Shown in pieces: positions 58,776-64,000 of a stretch of 64,000 nucleotides of DNA. The notes under the pieces are model-generated. The model was given only the letters and a program-made list of their open reading frames with translations, was not told where the DNA came from and did no database searches. How positions within the stretch are numbered: the stretch's first letter is position 1; each line of letters opens with the position of its first letter. This stretch comes from Burkholderiaceae bacterium (GTDB lineage: Bacteria > Pseudomonadota > Gammaproteobacteria > Burkholderiales > Burkholderiaceae). Where the stretch lies: positions 35,923 through 99,922 of the forward strand of contig JAJPEN010000015.1 of NCBI GenBank assembly GCA_021166835.1, written 5' to 3'. The translations under genes were made by a program, and so were the position numbers.

Positions 58776-61208
58776 CGGCTTCGGAGAGATCACCGCCGAG
58801 CCGGCGATCGACGTCGGAGCCCGAATCCTTGGCCGTGCTGCAGGCGGAGAACGAGCGACTGATCGCGCTCCTGGAGGAAAACGGAATCGAGTGGCGTCAA
58901 GCGCCGGAACCGACAACTTCTCCTCCGCAAACCGAATCCTCGCGACTCTCCACCGAGGCGAAGGTGGCACTCTTTCGCCGGCGGTTTCGGGGTCGCACAG
59001 ATGTCTACGCGGTGCGCTGGGAGAGCAAGACGACCGGCAAGTCGGGCTACGCACCTGCCTGTGCGAACGAGTGGCGCGCTGGAGTGTGCGAGAAGCCACG
59101 AATCAAGTGCGGAGACTGTCGGAATCGCTCGTTGATCCCGCTTTCGGACGCCGCCATCTACGCCCACCTGGCCGGTGACCACACGATCGGTGTCTACCCG
59201 CTGCTGGAGGACGACAGCTGCTACTTTGTCGCGATCGATTTCGACGAAGCCGAGTGGACAGAGGATATTCGCGCCTTCGCCGGTTCGTGCACCGATCTCG
59301 GCGTCCCGGTTACGGTCGAGACTTCCCGCTCGGGAAACGGGGCGCACGCCTGGATCTTCTTCGCCAATCGCGTATCGGCCCGCGATGCCCGTCGGTTGGG
59401 CACCGCCATCATCAGCCACACCTGCGCGCGCACCCGGCAACTGAAGCTCACGTCCTACGACCGCCTGTTTCCCAATCAGGACAGCATGCCCAAGGGCGGC
59501 TTCGGCAATCTGATCGCCCTCCCGCTGCAGAAGAAGCCGCGGGAGCACGGCTTCACTGTGTTCGTCGACTCCGATCTGCGACCGCACCCGGACCAGTGGG
59601 AGTTCCTGGCATCGATCCAGCCGATGTCGCCACCCGACATCGAGCCGACGATCGTTCAGGCCACAGGCGGCGTCCATCCCCTCGACGTGACTTTTATCAA
59701 CGACGAGGATCTGGCAACGCCGTGGAAGCGCGACACGCGATCGCTTGAGAAGATTCCTGGTGTGATGCCGAAGTCGCTCACCGTGACCTTGGCGAACCTT
59801 GTCTACTTCGAGAAGACCGAGCTTTCGCAGCCATTGGCAAACCGCCTGATCCGACTCGCGGCGTTTCAGAACCCCGAGTTCTACCGGGCACAGGCTATGC
59901 GGCTGTCGGTGTGGGACAAGCCGCGGGTGATCGGCTGCGCCGAGAACTATCCCCGTCACATCGCACTGCCGCGCGGCTGCCTCGATGCCGCGCGGGACTT
60001 GCTGCGCGAAAACGCAATCCGCTGTGATCTGAGGGACGAGCGCAACGCCGGCGAGGCGATCGATGTGAGATTCGTCGGGAAGCTTCGCGTTGATCAGGAG
60101 GCGGCTGTCGCCGCGATGCTTCGTGACGACGTGGGCGTGCTATGCGCCCCGACCGCATTCGGCAAGACCGTTACCGCTGCCGCGATGATCGCCCGTCGGG
60201 GCGTAAACACCCTCGTGCTGGTGCATCGAACCGAACTGCTCAGGCAGTGGCAGGAACGATTGCAGACTTTTCTCGGCGTCGGCGGGGGCGTGGTCGGCAC
60301 GATCGGCGGCGGCAAGGCGAAGCCCACCGGCACGATCGACATCGCGGTAATGCAGTCCCTGTCCCGCCAAGGCGAGGTCAATGCTCTCGTCGAGAAATAC
60401 GGCCATGTCATCGTGGACGAGTGCCATCACGTCGGTGCGGTGTCGTTCGACGCCATCCTGAAGCGATGCAAAGCCAAGTACGTGCTTGGCCTGACCGCCA
60501 CGCCGATCCGCCGAGATGGGCTGCAGCCGATCATCTTCATGCAGTGCGGACCGATCCGGCACACGGCGGCGAGGCCTGTCGACGCTCCTGACGACCTGGA
60601 GGTGTTGCCTCAATCATGTTTTGCTCGGATCGACCTGCCGCCGGAGTCGGGGGATTCAAGAGGTATTTCGGCATCTCGCCAACGATCGATCGCGGACGGC
60701 AGCAATCGCTGCAGAAGTCAGGAAAGCGTTCGATCAGGGCCGCAAGGTGCTGGTCCTGACCGAGCGCACTGAGCACCTTGACGCCATCAAGGCGGCCCTC
60801 GGCGCCGAGAGCCTGCCGCTGTTCGTTCTTCACGGGCGGATGCCCAGGAAACAACGCGCCACGCTCATCGCAGAACTCGACGCGCTGCCACCCGTTGCGC
60901 CGCGCATTCTGCTGGCCACCGGCAAGCTCGTCGGCGAAGGATTCGACCATCCGCCCCTCGATACTCTGGTCTTGGCGATGCCCATCTCGTGGAAGGGAAC
61001 GTTGCAGCAGTACGCTGGCCGGTTGCATCGAGAGCACGCCGGCAAGATCGATGTGCGAATCATCGACTTCGTCGACACCGGGCATCCGGCCTTGGTTCGC
61101 ATGTGGGACAAGCGCCTGCGTGGCTACCGGGCGATGGGCTACCGGATCGCCGAGCCGCCGCCCGTTATGCGGGCCATGTCTCAAACGACCCATCTGAACG
61201 GGACTTGA
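58772..61208 (+). pseudogene. TOTE-type primase-helicase, interrupted by a +1 frameshift
   Basis: The first frame encodes an N-terminal coiled coil (18-36), a zinc-binding segment (CANEWRAGVCEKPRIKCGDC, 97-116) and an archaeo-eukaryotic primase domain with FVAIDFD (152-158) and SGNGAHAWIFF (187-197). A superfamily 2 helicase follows with Walker A APTAFGKT (459-466), DECH (549-552) and GLTATP (573-578). After residue 627, a run of five G (60649-60653) shifts the frame. Dropping one G continues as GIQEVFRHLANDR with the helicase C-domain VLHGRMPRKQR and QYAGRLHRE to 61208. Whole length would be about 811 residues. It may be inactive, phase-variable, or a sequencing error. Confidence 0.82.
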
Positions 61209-61217
61209 AGGGTGTCC

Positions 61218-61523
61218 CTAACGGTAAGAAAACTGCCGGAAAAGTGAGCCAGGACAACAGCCTATGGCGTTCGATGCCAGCCCTTCTTTGGCTTGTCCCT
61301 GACCGACATGGACGCGCGTCGATGCTGTCGCCGATGGTCCTGGCAGTCGATAGATATCGATAGATCTCGAAATGTCACTTCAGACCGAATCGCCTGCAAA
61401 CCCGCGCCAATGCTGGTGCCCCGCACTTTGACGGTAAAACTGGCGGTAAAAGGCTGCGGAGCAGCGGCGAGTGCCTTGAGAATCAGCAGCTTAGAAGGCT
61501 CGTTGATGATTGAGTGGGAGTGA
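61218..61523 (+). repeat. Composite repeat, copy C
   Basis: Blocks in the same order as copy A: CTAACGGTAAGAAAA (61219), CGATAGATATCGATAGATCT (61348), the 25-bp stretch 61392-61416 identical to 51238-51262, TTGACGGTAAAACTGGCGGT (61429) and CTCGTTGATGATTGAGTGGG (61499). It follows the primase-helicase gene and closes the cargo region. The surrounding interval 61209-61581 has no gene. Confidence 0.75.
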
Positions 61524-61581
61524 TTCGGGGCATCGCTTGCAGCCGTCCCGCCGCATCCTTCCGCTAGTAGCGCGATAACCT

Positions 61582-61920
61582 TCAGGCAACTACAAGCCCC
61601 CAGACAAGGAGCGCCAGCAATACGGCATGGAAGACGTAGTCCGCTGTCGTTTGCGGGCCGACCCCGACTGCGATGGTGAATGCGCCAACAAGCGTGCCGA
61701 GAAGCGCGAAGCCCTGCACTGCAAGAGCAATGGTCCGCGCTGACGCCGACCGGACCCCGCTGACGATGAGGCCTGCAAGAAGTACGAGGGCGATGACACC
61801 TTCCGCGATCGCGGCGCGCGAATGCTCATAGCCGCTGAAGAGAACTCCGGCATGAACCAGTGAGGCAGCGGCGAACAGGGCTGCCTGGAAGGCAAGCAGC
61901 AGACTTATCCGGCGGGTCAT
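61582..61920 (-). CDS. Small integral membrane protein
   Basis: The 112-residue protein has four predicted membrane segments (SLLLAFQAALFAAASLVHAG, EGVIALVLLAGLIVSGVRS, TIALAVQGFALLGTLVGAFTIAVGV and YVFHAVLLALLVWGLVVA). It resembles small four-helix proteins of unknown function. It is on the same strand as the DHFR-like and DJ-1-like genes. No motif identifies a substrate. Confidence 0.65.
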   Translation of the reverse strand: MTRRISLLLAFQAALFAAASLVHAGVLFSGYEHSRAAIAEGVIALVLLAGLIVSGVRSASARTIALAVQGFALLGTLVGAFTIAVGVGPQTTADYVFHAVLLALLVWGLVVA

Positions 61921-61974
61921 CGGTCGCGTCCCTCCTTTGGTCTCGCCCGGCTGTCCGCCGGCGGCCGACGCGGC

Positions 61975-62622
61975 TCACAGGCTTCGGCGCGTGAATGTCA
62001 GATGAGTCACCCCGCTCCGCGACGAGACCGCCTCGATTTCATAGTTCTTCTCCAGGGCCTCGAGACCGTCCCACAGCCGGACGCCGCGACCGAGCAGGAT
62101 CGGCACCACCGCAATGTGGGCGCGGTCGACGAGCCCCGCAACGAAGAAGCCACGGACGACGGTGGCGCCTCCGCCGATCCGCACGCCTTGGCCCTTCGCG
62201 GCCTTGCGGGCCATCGCGAGCGCCTCGGCGGGCGAAGCCTCGATGAAATGAAACGTCGTGCCGCCCTCCATCTCGATCGGAGGGCGCGTGTGATGGGTGA
62301 GGACGAAGACCGGCGTATGGAACGGCGGGTTGGCGCCCCACCATCCCTTCCAGTCGGGATCGTCATGCCATCCGGGGTATCCGTACTTGCCGGCTCCCAT
62401 GATCTCGGCACCGATGCCGGTGTCGTGCCGGCGAACGAGGGCGTCGTCGATGCCGCCGGTTCCGCCCGGCTGCCCGCTCTTCTCCCGCCACCATCGGGTC
62501 TCGAACATCCATTCGTGCAGCCGTTCGTCCGCATGGCCGAATGGGTGATCGCGGCTTTGTCCTTCGCCGGTTCCGAAGCCGTCGAGCGAGATGGAAAAGT
62601 TCTGAACATGGGCGAGCGACAT
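61975..62622 (-). CDS. Dihydrofolate reductase family (RibD C-terminal-like) protein
   Basis: The 215-residue protein has the DHFR/RibD_C fold marks: NFSISLDGFGTG at the start, GAEIMGAGKYGY, FVLTHHTRPPIEMEGGTTFHFIEASPAEALAMARKAAKGQGVRIGGGATVVRGFFVAGLVDRAHIAVVPILLGRG in successive blocks. Such YwjB/YyaP-type proteins are putative NADPH reductases of unknown substrate rather than true folate enzymes. ATG 62622 (MSLAHVQNF) fits the family start. It lies 65 bp after the DJ-1-like gene. Confidence 0.85.
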   Translation of the reverse strand: MSLAHVQNFSISLDGFGTGEGQSRDHPFGHADERLHEWMFETRWWREKSGQPGGTGGIDDALVRRHDTGIGAEIMGAGKYGYPGWHDDPDWKGWWGANPPFHTPVFVLTHHTRPPIEMEGGTTFHFIEASPAEALAMARKAAKGQGVRIGGGATVVRGFFVAGLVDRAHIAVVPILLGRGVRLWDGLEALEKNYEIEAVSSRSGVTHLTFTRRSL

Positions 62623-62687
62623 GCGGATGCTCCTCGGTTTGCTGGAGCCGGACCGCGACGGCCAACACCGCACTCCGGCGTGAACCA

Positions 62688-63839
62688 CTATTGCGAGCTG
62701 TCTGTCCTCGGATATTCGAGCTGCATGGCCACCATCCTGGTCGTGCCTTCACCGTATCGCCCGGCGATCGCCCGAAGGCTCCGGTCCAGAGCGGCTGCTG
62801 GTGGCTGGTCGGGGAAGATCGAAACGATGTGGTCTTCCGGCCAGTCTTCCATATTGCGGCCGGGCAGGATGCGGATGCCGTGGGCCGTCACGATGGCCGA
62901 CGTCGACGCGGCGAAGGTGACCGCCCTGGATCGATAGGTCCGCGACCAGGCATCGGCCACCAGTGCCAGCGAGACCTCGTCGATCCCCGGCTCGAGGGCA
63001 ATGCCGAACTCGTCGCGGTTCCAGAAGGCGAGCGTGTTTCCCAGAACCGTGCTGGCGAATGAGCGGGTGAACCTGAACGCCCCGCTCGCATGCCGCGCGT
63101 CCCAGCGGTCGACGCCGAGCTCCCGGGCCACGGCCGCCGCCTTCTCGCGGCCGGCGATGGCTTCGATCAGGGTCAGCATCATGGGCAACGATGCCGTGAT
63201 GCCGGTAGTCGTCGCGACCCTTCCGTCGATCACGAAGCGCCGGTCCGCAACGTAGTCGATCGTCGGGCTGCGCTCCAGCAGATCCTTGAGGTAGTACCAG
63301 TGTGTCGTAGCGCGTTTGCCGTCGAGCAGGCCGGCCGCACCGACAACCTTGGCCCCTGCGCAGACGCCAATGACGATCGCGCCCTTCGACGATTGCTGCC
63401 GCAGCCACGCCAATACCGCTGGGTCGTCATCCCTGCTCATCGCCGGCACGATCACGTAGTCCGCTCCCTCCGGATGGGCCGCGTCGAACTCGGAGATGGT
63501 CGCATCCGGCTCGACCGCGTTGAGCGCGGGATAGAGCCGCACCGGACCCGTGCTGGTCGCCAGCATCAGCACATCGGCCACGTCGGCGCGCCGCAGGATC
63601 CCGGTTGGCACGACGTAGTCGATCGTCTCGGTTGCGTCGTTGAGGCCAACGGCGGCGACGACCGGCCGCTGACGTTTGGGCTGAAGCGCCTCCAGCATTG
63701 CCGCTGTCTCGGATGCGGGCACCGGCGGCGCAGATGCCACGACGTCGGACGGCAGCGTCGCCAGCCAGACGCCGAAGCCGCCTGCCGCGACGGTGACCGC
63801 ACCGATGAGTCCCCACGCGGCAATCGTGTGTTTCCTCAT
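62688..63839 (-). CDS. DJ-1/PfpI domain protein (GlxA-like, truncated or membrane-anchored)
   Basis: The 383-residue protein has an N-terminal hydrophobic segment (HTIAAWGLIGAVTVAAGGFGVWLA) and a DJ-1/PfpI domain: VVAAVGLNDATETIDYVVPTGIL, YVIVPAMSRDDDPAVLAWLRQQS and the nucleophile-elbow AIVIGVCAGAKVVGAAGLL with its cysteine. It matches GlxA-type proteins that usually carry an AraC domain, but no AraC helix-turn-helix is visible. A second amidase-like region follows (about 230-380). An exported or membrane-anchored enzyme is inferred. Confidence 0.78.
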   Translation of the reverse strand: MRKHTIAAWGLIGAVTVAAGGFGVWLATLPSDVVASAPPVPASETAAMLEALQPKRQRPVVAAVGLNDATETIDYVVPTGILRRADVADVLMLATSTGPVRLYPALNAVEPDATISEFDAAHPEGADYVIVPAMSRDDDPAVLAWLRQQSSKGAIVIGVCAGAKVVGAAGLLDGKRATTHWYYLKDLLERSPTIDYVADRRFVIDGRVATTTGITASLPMMLTLIEAIAGREKAAAVARELGVDRWDARHASGAFRFTRSFASTVLGNTLAFWNRDEFGIALEPGIDEVSLALVADAWSRTYRSRAVTFAASTSAIVTAHGIRILPGRNMEDWPEDHIVSIFPDQPPAAALDRSLRAIAGRYGEGTTRMVAMQLEYPRTDSSQ

Positions 63840-63900
63840 TCGTTGTTCCTTGCCGAGTTCCAGGTTGACTAGGGCCTGTTCACCCTACGATCGTCCCCGC

Positions 63901-64000
63901 GCCGGGGGGGGGGGGGGCGCCCCCCCCCCGCCCGGGGCCGCCCCCCGGGGGGGGGGCCCCCCCACCCCCCCCCCCCAAGGGGGGGGGGGCGCGCGGCCCC
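63901..64000. other. Low-complexity G/C end, probable artefact
   Basis: The final ~100 bp consist almost wholly of runs of G and C up to 14 long, unlike any sequence before it. This is the look of two-colour sequencer dark cycles or a collapsed read end at a contig edge. No feature is annotated in it. The 60 bp before it (63840-63900) should hold the promoter of the DJ-1-like gene. Confidence 0.85.

Overview
The window is GC-rich (mid-60s % GC by eye) and most genes overlap their neighbours by 4 bp (ATGA/GTGA). Gene content and codon use suggest a beta- or gammaproteobacterium, most likely Rhodocyclales/Burkholderiales-like; this is an inference, because no rRNA, tRNA or housekeeping gene is present to fix the taxon. 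Most of the window is an integrative conjugative element (ICE) loaded with anti-phage, anti-plasmid and toxin-antitoxin cargo. Neither end of the element (att site, tRNA) can be seen.

Layout. 1-3.9 kb: part of the PFGI-class ICE replication/maintenance module (end of an upstream gene, PFL_4669-family protein, small unknown, DUF3577/STY4534-like protein, RadC-like JAMM protein, DUF932 protein), closed by a strong intrinsic terminator. 4.2-4.9 kb: PemK/MazF-type toxin-antitoxin pair with an autoregulatory-looking promoter. 5.6-6.6 kb: lone protein with a HEPN-like motif. 6.8-10.9 kb (minus): a four-gene operon of a UmuD/LexA-type self-cleaving regulator, a three-Cys-motif DUF5131 protein and two different TcmP proteins; this is the best candidate here for an uncharacterised system. 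11.2-12.1 kb: tyrosine recombinase, followed by about 0.9 kb of gene-free DNA rich in perfect hairpins. 13.0-15.4 kb: DUF6880-like protein with an Asp/Ser-Asp repeat tail, a zinc-ribbon protein and a possible small ORF.

15.4-34.5 kb (minus, transcribed from about 34.5 downward): a complete F-type (MPF-F) type IV secretion operon in the order lytic transglycosylase, traA, L, E, K, B, dsbC, V, C, trbI, S26 peptidase, traW, U, trbC, traN (in two pieces), small exported protein, traF, H, G. Divergent from it, 34.8-38.6 kb: a MOBH-type TraI_2 relaxase whose HD-type metal ligands are substituted, the TraD coupling protein and a TIGR03747/DUF4400 membrane protein. Together these form the conjugation machine.

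38.8-61.5 kb is cargo: WYL regulator plus Wadjet JetABCD (with three tandem operator-like repeats in the jet promoter), a HigBA module, an ABC-three-component system (nuclease, middle component, SMC-like ATPase), a MarR-controlled efflux/oxidoreductase cluster with a divergent thioesterase, a second HigBA module about 91 % identical in toxin sequence, AbiEi/AbiEii, and a TOTE-type primase-helicase interrupted by a one-base frameshift. Three copies of a composite repeat (about 51.1-51.4, 56.7-57.0 and 61.2-61.5 kb) sit at the module borders and suggest stepwise cassette insertion at one hotspot.

61.5-63.8 kb: membrane protein, dihydrofolate-reductase-like protein and DJ-1/PfpI protein of ordinary accessory type. 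The last ~100 bp are G/C homopolymers that look like a sequencing or assembly artefact.
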